From Glebionis coronaria (Eukaryota > Streptophyta > Magnoliopsida > Asterales > Asteraceae), in NCBI GenBank assembly GCA_025667525.1, contig CM046875.1:152889675-152953674 (forward strand): a DNA stretch of 64,000 nt, in the 5' to 3' direction. The notes beneath the pieces were generated by a model. It was given only the letters and a program-made list of their open reading frames with translations, made no database searches and had not been told where the DNA came from. The translations under genes were made by a program, and so were the position numbers. How positions within the stretch are numbered: position 1 is the stretch's first letter; the number at the start of each line of letters is the position of its first letter. Shown one piece after another: positions 32,451-41,519 of this stretch.

Positions 32451-34012
32451 TGATAGGTGTGAAAACACCCATCTTTTCTACCACTTAATTACATTAAAAC
32501 GGGACCTAAACATATATTTTATGTCGTAAATGGCGGAATTATGCGTGGTTTGTGTTTTTATTGTGTTTCAGGGTCGAGAAGGTGAAAAGTGGAGAAAACA
32601 CGGCTTTCACGAGCTTTTATTGAAGTAAAAGACAAAAGACGAAGTCGAAAGATCAAGAGTGGAAAAAGAACGGAAGTCCAAGACCAATTCTGAAGATTTA
32701 TCGAAGAAAAAGTCAAAAGACGGAAGTTTACCAAAAGCCGAAGAACTCAAGTATAATTTATTGAAGAATTACAAGACGAGTTCAAAGAAATCCCGAGCCA
32801 AAGTCATTATAGTCCAAGATTTAAGAAGATTAAAGAAAGGAGGGACCTAATGACGCAATTAAGGAAAAGAGGAAAGAGGGGAGGAAGCTTCCTTCCACTA
32901 ATCCCTTCCTCCCCTTTAAATACACATTGCTAGCCATTTTGTTTAGTTGTTGGAGGCTTGACAAGCCTCTCTTCCCCATTTTTCATTCCTTGTTCTTTAA
33001 TTTTATGATCTTTAATTCTGTTGTAACGCACCTTTAATCTTCTTTTAATTCCAAGTAAGTTTACCTTTAATTATTGTTAATCTTTATTTTATTGCCAATC
33101 TCCTTCTACCTTTCTTGTTTGATTTGTTCTTTGTTTTGATTGTTCATGTTCTTGAGTTTTTATGATTTTGATCAAGTGGGTTTTGATTAATTTGGTTATG
33201 TTTGTTAGTTTTGATGAGTTGTTTTGATTGATTATTGTTAGTTAATGCTTATTGGTTGTTTTGGTTTTATCTTTTGTTTGATTTTGATTAATTTGTGGAT
33301 CTAATATTTGTTACTGTATAGCCCCTGTTCTTCGGGTTTATTGTTTCTGAATCTTTATCATTCCCAGAAGTTCCGGATCAATGACCTTCATTCGGAACTT
33401 TAAAAGTTACGGATCAAGGATGTTTCATTCGGAACTTTAAAAGTTTCGGGTCAACATTCCTTCATTCGAACTTTAAAAGTTCCGGATCAAGGGTGTTTCA
33501 TTCGGAACTTTAAAAGTTCCGGATCAACATTCCTTCATTCGGAAGTCAAAAGTTCCGAATGAAGCAAGCTTCATCCGGAAGTTAAAAGTTCCGAATGAAG
33601 CCTGTTCATTCGAAAGTTTTAAACTTCCGAATCAAGGTTCTTTCTGTTTTTATTTTTAAGTTTTCTTCTTTTAATTTCAAGTGTGATTCTTCCCGCCTTT
33701 TTTATTTATTTGAATTTTTATTCACTTTTCTTTTAGTTTAAGTTTTTATTTGCATCATTTACTTTTTGTTAAGTTTTAATTTTACGTCCTTTCATTTCTC
33801 GTCATTTACTTTTAATGTTTTAAACATCGCACCGTTTACATTTTAACTTGTTTTAATTTCTCGTCATTTATTATTAAGTCTTGCTCATTTATTTTCCAAA
33901 ACCGAAAATATTTGTTTCACCAAGATCAACTAATCTCACACAATTAACCGGAAATCAATTCGAAGAGATACCGAGAACACGAACTTTTCAACGAGTAAAA
34001 ATATTAGTATTA
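32451..34012 (+). repeat. 5' LTR of family Z copy 2 (1562 bp)
   Basis: TGATAGGTG to AGTATTA. The TATA position reads TTTAAATA (32925-32932), whereas the 3' LTR keeps TATAAATA. A 63-codon frame at 32659-32850 recurs in both LTRs but is not kept in copy 1, so I do not call it a gene. A tandem repeat block lies at about 33365-33635. Confidence 0.93.
33365..33635 (+). repeat. Tandem repeat of a self-complementary GGAACTTTAAAAGTTCC unit
   Basis: About seven units of roughly 40 bases alternating TTCATTCGGAAC and AAAGTTCCGGATCAA; each unit is nearly palindromic. The 3' LTR copy is at about 38635-38905. Confidence 0.8.
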
Positions 34013-34014
34013 AA

Positions 34015-34030
34015 ATGGCGCTGCTGCCGG
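34015..34030 (+). promoter_or_regulatory. Primer-binding site of family Z (tRNA-Asp type)
   Basis: TGGCGCTGCTGCCGGC, two bases after the LTR: one internal and one terminal difference from TGGCGCCGCTGCCGGG used by the Athila-like element. Confidence 0.82.
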
Positions 34031-34217
34031 CTCTTTTCGTGAAGATCGAAGGTTATTGTGAGTGACGCGTTGGATTTTGGGATCCGTTCACTCGTGAACG
34101 TTATTTTTCATGTCCAAAAATTTTCAAAAATCCAAAAACATTTGAAAAATCATAAAAAGCATTTCTTTTTCAAAGTTTTGCACCAAAAATATTCTTCTTG
34201 CTTATCTATCTTTCTTT

Positions 34218-35855
34218 ATGGATTTTTATGTCCATTGCGTCCGGTGTGGGAAACAATTATCTGGGAACAACTCTTGTCAATGGTGTACATGTGAGCGGTG
34301 CGGAAACGATATCGACTACACACAATTCGGATTTTGTCCCTTGTGCAACTCGACTAATTCACTCTTTTTGAACCCACCTCCTGTTCCCCCGTGCATCTAT
34401 TGTGGAAGCAATTCTCATTGGCATGTTTCGTGCCCGGTTCGATACCCGTATGGTCACAGGCAAGAACCGGGGTACAATTATGACAATGATAATAGCTATC
34501 CACAAGACGCACTTGATTTTTCTCCATACCCGGTTTGCAACAACTGTGGGGGTCCTCACGATACCTATTATTGTCAACCAATGAATTGTTATGAGCCAAA
34601 TCCGTGTCCTCAGTTTTCTTCACCTATGGATTATTATGAACCAAACCCGGTTTCTAATTATTCCCAACCGATGAACAACTATGAGCCACAACCTTGCTAC
34701 AATTCAGGTTTTCAACACTTTGAGCCCCCACATCACACCCTCAATCATCAATCCTCTCAGCAAATTCATCTTGACCCACAACTCACTACCTTGAATGAAG
34801 AAACACAATCCATTGTTTTGCAACTTCAAGAGGCCGTTGTTTTGCTTAAAGAACTTCGGGACGAGGAAAAGCGACTGCAAATAGAGCAAGTATCTAATCT
34901 TAGTGATTATACCCCTCCGCTTGTGCGTCAATAATATTATGATGATGATGACGATGATGCTGTATGCACTTTCAACTCATCTTCTGGAGTTGCGACTCCT
35001 ACTCTCGATGTTCCTACTGCGTCTAAGGATCTAGATTCGTTGCATAAGCTTAGCGATGTTGGTCTCGACAAAGTATTGGATGATGAGGTTTGTGACGTAC
35101 CTGCTATGGAGCCTGAGGACGACGTTGCGCTTACAGACGAGGTCGATCCTAGTGATGACGATTCTTCTCTCTGCTATGAGAATTTCACATTTGAAATTTC
35201 TCACTCTCCACCGGGAGATGCAGAAAATGACGATTTATTCTCTCCGGTTTACGAGCAGTTCACCGATGAACATGATCTTGTGGATGAGGTGGAAGACGTG
35301 CTTCTTCGCGATGGATTACGGAAAGTGCACCTTCTTATTGCTCAAATCGAAGCGTTGACTTCTCCTTCCAAGTCTTTACCTCCATCTATTCCTCCCGTTG
35401 AAGATAATGACCCATTGCTGGAAGAAATCGATATCCACTCCATCCCTCCAGGTATTGATGACTCTGACACGGAGGGAGACATTATTTTTGATAATTTGCT
35501 GCAGGAAAGTATTGACCCAAGTCCCCCTCCCGAGCACATTTCATCCTCCCCTTTAGCCACCATCACGGAGGATGAGTGCTTTGACCCGGGAGGTGACATT
35601 GATTATGCTTTAATTGATAACAATACGGCTTTGCCGCTTGCTCAGCATCTATTGTCTTTGGGGGATGACAATGTGCTTACCATACCCAACCCACCTCCCG
35701 TGGATCTTGAATTCACATACACTACGTATGTTGATAGGACCTTTCTCCCTTTCAAGACTTATCCCCCCGCCTCTCCTTTGTTGATGTCAACCGGGAACGA
35801 GGACAAGGTCTTTGATCCCGGTATCACATTCGAGGTTTCCCCATGGACCATTTAA
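34218..35855 (+). pseudogene. Family Z zinc-cluster protein (545 codons, one internal stop)
   Basis: One frame interrupted only by TAA at 34932-34934. The N-terminal 120 residues hold four putative zinc modules: C7/C10/C20/C23, C25/C28/C40/C43 (ribbon-like), a knuckle CX2CX4HX4C at 59-72 and another, CX2CX3HX4C, at 107-119. Tyr/Pro/Asn-rich repeats follow (YYEPNP, NYEPQP), then a helix rich in Glu/Leu/Lys (about 190-228) and, after the stop, a very acidic half. Two motifs near the end, TEDECFDPGG and NEDKVFDPGI, match the tail of the Athila-like gag-protease at the same spacing. Nucleic acid binding is likely. It may be intact in other copies. Confidence 0.75.
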
Positions 35856-35863
35856 TTCGGGGA

Positions 35864-35919
35864 CGAGTCAGGCTCGTGACTCGGTCAACAAAAACAAGCG
35901 CTTTTTGGGAGGCAACCCA
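35864..35919 (+). ncRNA. Post-stop hairpin and GGGAGGCAACCC motif (family Z)
   Basis: CGAGTC, eight bases, GACTCG (35864-35883), nine nucleotides after the stop codon, then GGGAGGCAACCC (35908-35919). The same pair occurs after the stop of the gag-only element (56157-56208), and a related one in the Athila-like element. Confidence 0.7.
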
Positions 35920-36207
35920 ATTATCTATCTTATTTCACCATAAGTGTAGGGGGAGCCCCGTTGGTGTTTCTTGTTCTCTTTCTTATCATATGCAGGGATT
36001 AGAGCTTCAAAGCCACACTCTTGATGACTTTTGATGAACCGTGATTCCGTGTTCCCTTCTTCCCGGTTCTATCCTAAACTCTTTTCGATTCACTATTTTA
36101 TATTTCTCAATATTAAAATAGGAATCTCTTTAGTTGTCTCTTCCTTAGCGAGATTTAAACAACGTGCACAATGTCCTAAGTGTAGGGGAGTTTACTCCCA
36201 CATGCTT

Positions 36208-36227
36208 AAACATTGAGGACAATGTTT
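36208..36227 (+). ncRNA. Palindrome AAACATTG-N4-CAATGTTT (family Z)
   Basis: Perfect 8-bp inverted repeat with AGGA loop between two purine tracts. The identical stem and loop occur on the minus strand at 21704-21685 in the Athila-like element, also between two purine tracts. Confidence 0.75.
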
Positions 36228-37705
36228 ATATTAAGTGTAGGGGGGACTTCTATCGAAGTTAAGTGGCCTTTTCCTTGTATTTGTCCTCATTTTAACAGGA
36301 AAATCAATTTTTCGACATTTTTCAAAACTATTTTGGCCTAGTGGTAGTTCCCATTATTTTTGCTATTTTTCTCTTATTTTAATAAAATGGTTTTAAGCAA
36401 GTTTAGATATCTTAGATATATTAGGCCCGTTGTGTATATTTTGACTCAACCCGAGTTTACTTATCCAAGTTCACTCTAGCTAGTATCCTTAACCATGTAG
36501 ACCTTAATTGGTTTATTAGGCTAAGCATCCACGAGTCTCATTCCTTGAGATTTTAAATTGTGGAGAACGAGAAATGATAGAGTTGGTTACAAGTTTGGTA
36601 TTCTCTCATTAACTTATGTGAGTTAATTATGATCTTTTTCTCCCATCACTTGCTAATAAATTATCTGCAATAAGTAAGGTCGTACGATTTGAAAAGTTAC
36701 TTAGCTTCTAGCCCAAGATCGTTTAAAAGTTGCTCGGTAATGATAAGAGTTCATAGCCAAGGCATAACTTATGAAGCGGGGCGCGAAGATTGGCGAGTCC
36801 GAAAAGGCCCTAACAAGGCATGAGGATTCAATCTTATTGATAAAGATCCAAGATGATGTGAAAAGCATTTCCTAAAGTCAATATGAAGGATCAAGACTCA
36901 CGACGAAAAGCAATCAACTCCCATAAAGATCATGGAGAAGTCTATCCGAAAAGACCCTAACAAGGTATGAGGATAAATAGATCCAAGTCCGAAAAGGAGG
37001 CGGATCGTTGTATCTCAAAAATCCCAAATAAAGATTGAAGAAATAATCATGAAGTCGTGGTCAACAAAATTCGAGTACCCCTCAAAAGTCTCCAAGTGAA
37101 GAAACTCTATGAACGATAAGAAGACCATTATCTCAAGCACGTCTCTCAAAGATATGAAGTATGAAGTACATGCCAAATATCGGCCCGAGAAAGGTCTCAA
37201 ATCGTGAACCGAGTTATGCCAAGATATGAACTTTTTGATATCTCGAGAAGCAGTTTTAAGAGATTTTGTCCTTTAGCTAACTATTGATCAAATCGTCCTA
37301 CTTTGCTTTCAGCTTAAATAAAATATCGAAATAAGTCCAACAATGCATCTTCATGATCATTCTAAGACAAAAATAAAATATAAGAGATACCCATAGGAAT
37401 AAGGGAGTTTAAGTGATTAATTGAACCGCATGAGTAAATGTTTGTTATGCTAACTTGTACTAACAATGATCTTGTTTTTAAGCTTGGCATGGGAAACGTG
37501 AAACTTGAGGGTGATAAACATTCATGACATACAAGCCCTAATGTAAGTCTTAGATTTCTTTACAAGTTTCTTCCTTGTTGCATCTTGTTATTTTCTATCT
37601 TTTTGATTTTCCTTAGTTGTTTAATAAAGGCCAAGGTAGGTTGATTATGATGGAAAGTGTAAACCTTGCTTTATTGCTAAGCATTGCATGAGGGCATTGC
37701 AATGG

Positions 37706-37721
37706 TTAAGTGTAGGGGATT
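37706..37721 (+). promoter_or_regulatory. Polypurine tract of family Z copy 2
   Basis: AAGTGTAGGGGATT immediately before TGATAGGTG of the 3' LTR. Confidence 0.85.
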
Positions 37722-39283
37722 TGATAGGTGTGAAAACACCCATCTTTTCTACCACTTAATTACATTAAAACGGGACCTAAACGTATATTTTATGTCGTAA
37801 ATGGCGGAATTATGCGTGGTTTTTGTTTTTATTGTGTTTCAGGGTCGAGAAGGTGAAAAGTGGAGAAAACACGGCTTTCACGAGCTTTTATTGAAGTAAA
37901 AGACAAAAGACGAAGTCGAAAGATCAAGAGTGGAAAAAGAACGGAAGTCCAAGACCAATTCTGAAGATTTATCGAAGAAAAAGTCAAAAGACGGAAGTTT
38001 ACCAAAAGCCGAAGAACTCAAGTATAATTTATTGAAGAATTACAAGACGAGTTCAAAGAAATCCCGAGCCAAAGTCATTATAGTCCAAGATTTAAGAAGA
38101 TTAAAGAAAGGAGGGACCTAATGACGCAATTAAGGAAACGAGGAAAGAGGGGAGGAAGCTTCCTTCCACTAATCCCTTCCTCCCCTATAAATACACATTG
38201 CTAGCCATTTTGTTTAGTTGTTGGAGGCTTGACAAGCCTCTCTTCCCCATTTTTCATTCCTTGTTCTTTAATTTTATGATCTTTAATTCTCTTGTAACGC
38301 ACCTTTAATCTTCTTTTAATTCCGAGTAAGTTTACCTTTAATTATTGTTAATCTTTATTTTATTGCCAATCTCCTTCTACCTTTCTTGTTTGATTTGTTC
38401 TTTGTTTTGATTCTTCATGTTCTTGAGTTTTTATGATTTTGATCAAGTGGGTTTTGATTAATTTGGTTATGTTTGTTAGTTTTGATGAGTTGTTTTGATT
38501 GATTATTGTTAGTTAATGCTTATTGGTTGTTTTGGTTTTATCTTTTGTTTGATTTTGATTAATTTTTGGATCGAATCTTTGTTACTGTATAGCCCCTGTT
38601 CTTCAGGTTTATTGTTTCTGAATCTTTATCATTCCCAGAAGTTCCGGATCAATGACCTTCATTCAGAACTTTAAAAGTTCCGGATCAAGGATGTTTCATT
38701 CGGAACTTTAAAAGTTCCGGGTCAACATTCCTTCATTCGGAACTTTAGAAGTTCCGGATCAAGGGTATTTCATTCGGAACATTAAAAGTTCCGGACCAGC
38801 ATTCCTTCATTCGGAAGTCAAAAGTCCGAATGAAGCAAGCTTCATCCGGAAGTCAAAAGTTCCGAATGAAGCCTGTTCATTCGGAAGTTTTAAACTTCCG
38901 AATCAAGGTTCTTTCTGTTTTTATTTTTAAGTTTTCTTCTTTTAATTTCAAGTGTGATTCTTCCCGCCTTTTTTATTTATTTGAATTTTTATTCACTTTT
39001 CTTTTAGTTTAAGTTTTTATTTGCATCATTTACTTTTTGTTAAGTTTTAATTTTACGTCCTTTCATTTCTCGTCATTTACTTTTAAAGTTTTAAACATCG
39101 CACCGTTTACATTTTAACTTGTTTTAATTTCTCGTCATTTATTATTAAGTCTTGCTCATTTATTTTCCAAAACCAAAAATATTTGTTTCACCAAGATCAA
39201 CTAATCTCACACAATTAACCGGAAATCAATTCGAAGAGATACAGAGAACACGAACTTTTCAACGAGTAAAAATATTAGTATTA
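37722..39283 (+). repeat. 3' LTR of family Z copy 2 (1562 bp)
   Basis: Same length as the 5' LTR. TATA box TATAAATA at 38186-38193 is intact. Ends AGTATTA before the ATGCC duplication. Confidence 0.93.
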
Positions 39284-39974
39284 ATGCCATGCAAGAGGAA
39301 CTCAATCAATTTGAAAGAAACAAAGTCTGGAAATTGGTTCCTCTTCTATATGGTAAATCAACCACTGGCACCAAATGGGTTTACAGGCTCAAAAGAGATG
39401 AAACCAATGCAGTAACCAAAAATAAAGCTAGGTTGGTGGTTCAAGGATTCAATCAATTGCTCCAGTTGCACGTATGGAAGCCATACGAATCTTCCTTGCC
39501 TATGCCACTTACATGAACTTCATCATCTACCAAATGGATGTCAAAAGTGCATTCCTAAATGGTGACCTAAAAGAAGAAGTTTATGTTACTCAGCCTCCTG
39601 GCTTCGAGCGTAGTAAATACCCAAATCATGTCTACAAGCTTTACAAAGCTTTGTATGGACTGAAGCAAGCTCCAAGAGCATGGTATGAAACTCTCTCAAC
39701 ATTTCTCATTGAACATAAAATTGTCAGAGGAAAAATAGATAGCACCTTGTTTATCTATAAATCTAAAACTGACACCATTTTGGTACAAATTTATGTGGAT
39801 GACATAATCTTTGGTTCTACAAGCTTGAAACTTTTCAAACAATTTTCCAAGATTTTGACCAGCAAGTTGGAGATGAGTATATGGGAGAACTCACATACTT
39901 TCTTGGTCTTCAGATTAAACAATCTGACCAAGGCATCTCCATCAATCAAGAAAAATATGTCAAGGATTTGCTGA
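39284..39974 (+). pseudogene. pol: Inner SIRE reverse transcriptase, first part
   Basis: Resumes after the ATGCC duplication with the copia RT start ([34 protein letters not shown]). About ten residues and the frame are lost near 39455. Then from 39474 the palm is open: [13 protein letters not shown] (catalytic D22), [11 protein letters not shown] and [10 protein letters not shown] (D109, D110). A further frameshift occurs near 39880. Confidence 0.9.
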
Positions 39975-40774
39975 AGAAGTATGATATCAATTGTGCTTCA
40001 GTAAAGACTCCAATGGCACCCCTTAATAACTTAGGACCTGATCTCAATGGACAATCAGTCAATGAGACTCAGTATAGAGGTATGATTGGGTCACTCATGT
40101 ACATAACTACAAGCAGGCCTGACATTCAGTTCTCTACATGCCTTTGTACAAGATACCAAGTAGATCCAAAGGAATCACACCTTACTGCTGTAAAGAGAAT
40201 CTTCAGATACCTAAAAGGTACACCAAGTCTAGGTCTTTGGTACCCTAAATCCTCAGGATTTGATCTAAAGGGGTATTCAGATTCTGACTATGTTGGATGC
40301 AATTTGGACAGAAAAAGCACTTCTGGTGCCTGCCAATTGCTAGGTGGCAAACTTGTGTGTTGGAGTGCTAAAAAGTAACAAACAGTTGCCATGTCTTCAA
40401 CAGAAGCTGAATATGTGGAAGCTGCTGGATGTTGTGCCAATGTTCTTTGGATGAAAAGCCAACTGGCTAATTATGACATAGAATATGAAAAGGTACCAAT
40501 CTTTTGTGATAACACTAGTGCTATTGCAATATCTAATAATCCAGTCCTCCACTCAAGAACAAAACACATTGATATCAGATATCACTTTATCAGAGATCAC
40601 ATTGTGAAAGAGGACATTGAATTACATTTCATCCCCACTCAATACCAATTGGCTGATATCTTCACCAAACCATTGGATGAACCAACTTTCAAAAGATTGA
40701 TAATGGAGCTTGGTATGCTGAACATTGATGATACAAAACCTGAACCTTCAGCATTCACTGAAGAAACTTGAAGG
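39881..40774 (+). pseudogene. pol: Inner SIRE RT thumb and RNase H
   Basis: The frame continues with [25 protein letters not shown] and SRPDIQFS (RT C-terminal region), then RNase H: GYSDSDYVGC, STEAEYVEA, FCDNTSAI, SRTKHIDIRYHF and LADIFTKPL. One TAA at 40376-40378, where relatives have glutamine, breaks it. The pol frame stops shortly after LGMLNI at about 40770. Confidence 0.9.
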
Positions 40775-41519
40775 TTCAACATTTCATAAAAGAATTTGAT
40801 TATTGTTTAGTAGCATTGTCTGAGTAAAGGAGTGTGCAATGTCATGTGTCTATTTCACTTTGTGTGATTGTGTATATGATGTTTTGTCGCCTTATCTGAT
40901 TCACTAAAGCTGAAAAAATAATCACCAGTCATCAAAAGGTTCCTTCAGCAATGCTGAACAAATTTTAAATACAACTGAGTAGCTAGGCCTGAGTAGAGAA
41001 GCGTGCAATGTCATATGTCTTGCTCACTTATGTGAATATGTATATGGGGTTTTGTCGCCTCATCTGACTCACTGAAGCTCACAAGTATTGCCATCAGCTT
41101 CAGCATATTTGAGCAACTCCATTTAAAACCTATCAATCATGTGATTCAAAAGAGTTAATGGCATTAAATTTCTTGTGAATAAAACAAACATTCTTTCAAA
41201 AAGGTTTCATTTGTTAATTAAGGAAATTTCACGTCTCCATCCACAGTCAACAACTCCCTGACACATGGGGTGTTTCACTGTTCAAAGCAACAGAAAATCA
41301 TACCTTTTTGCCGAACATTAATGAGAAAGTTTGTGCAAAATGTTCAAAAGAAACCCTAAAAGATTTATAATTTTTTCAAATGGTTTTAAAAACTTTTTAC
41401 AAAATAGTTAATGTTTTTATATAATCCCTAACAATTGGATTTCATTCCACGCTTACAAATCTTTTCATTAAAAAACACACACAAACTCTCTCTCTTACAA
41501 AAGAGACACAGAAACATCA
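40775..41519 (+). other. Spacer between pol and the accessory ORF, with a direct repeat
   Basis: No gene. A roughly 97-bp block at 40819-40915 recurs at 40988-41085 (shared GTGCAATGTCAT, GTATATG and TTTTGTCGCC). The rest is AT-rich. It may carry the promoter or splice acceptor for the accessory ORF. Confidence 0.7.

Larger units (their letters stand above)
35920..37721 (+). other. 3' non-coding region of family Z copy 2
   Basis: No gene. It contains four TTAAGTGTAGGGG-type purine tracts (35941, 36177, 36231 and 37706, the last adjoining the LTR) and a palindrome between the second and third (36208-36227). It also contains the 1.1-kb stretch shared with copy 1. Confidence 0.8.
32451..39283 (+). 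mobile_element. Family Z copy 2: complete pol-less Tat/Athila-like element (6.8 kb)
   Basis: Two 1562-bp LTRs (32451-34012, 37722-39283), a tRNA-Asp-type primer site, one zinc-cluster ORF (with a single stop) and a long 3' non-coding region. Target duplication ATGCC. By eye the LTRs differ at roughly two dozen positions, about 1.5-2 percent, so the insertion is recent. No gag core, protease or pol was found. It shares an FDPGI tail, a post-stop hairpin and a palindrome with the Athila-like element, so it is probably a trans-mobilised partner of that lineage. Confidence 0.92.

Noticed and set aside
32659..32850. A 63-codon lysine-rich frame, repeated at 37930-38121
   Set aside because: It is in the U3 of both family Z LTRs, upstream of the TATA position, and is not open at the matching place of copy 1, so it is an LTR copy rather than a gene.
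34354..34623. Minus-strand frames of 72-89 codons
   Set aside because: Antisense to the zinc-cluster ORF; no independent support.
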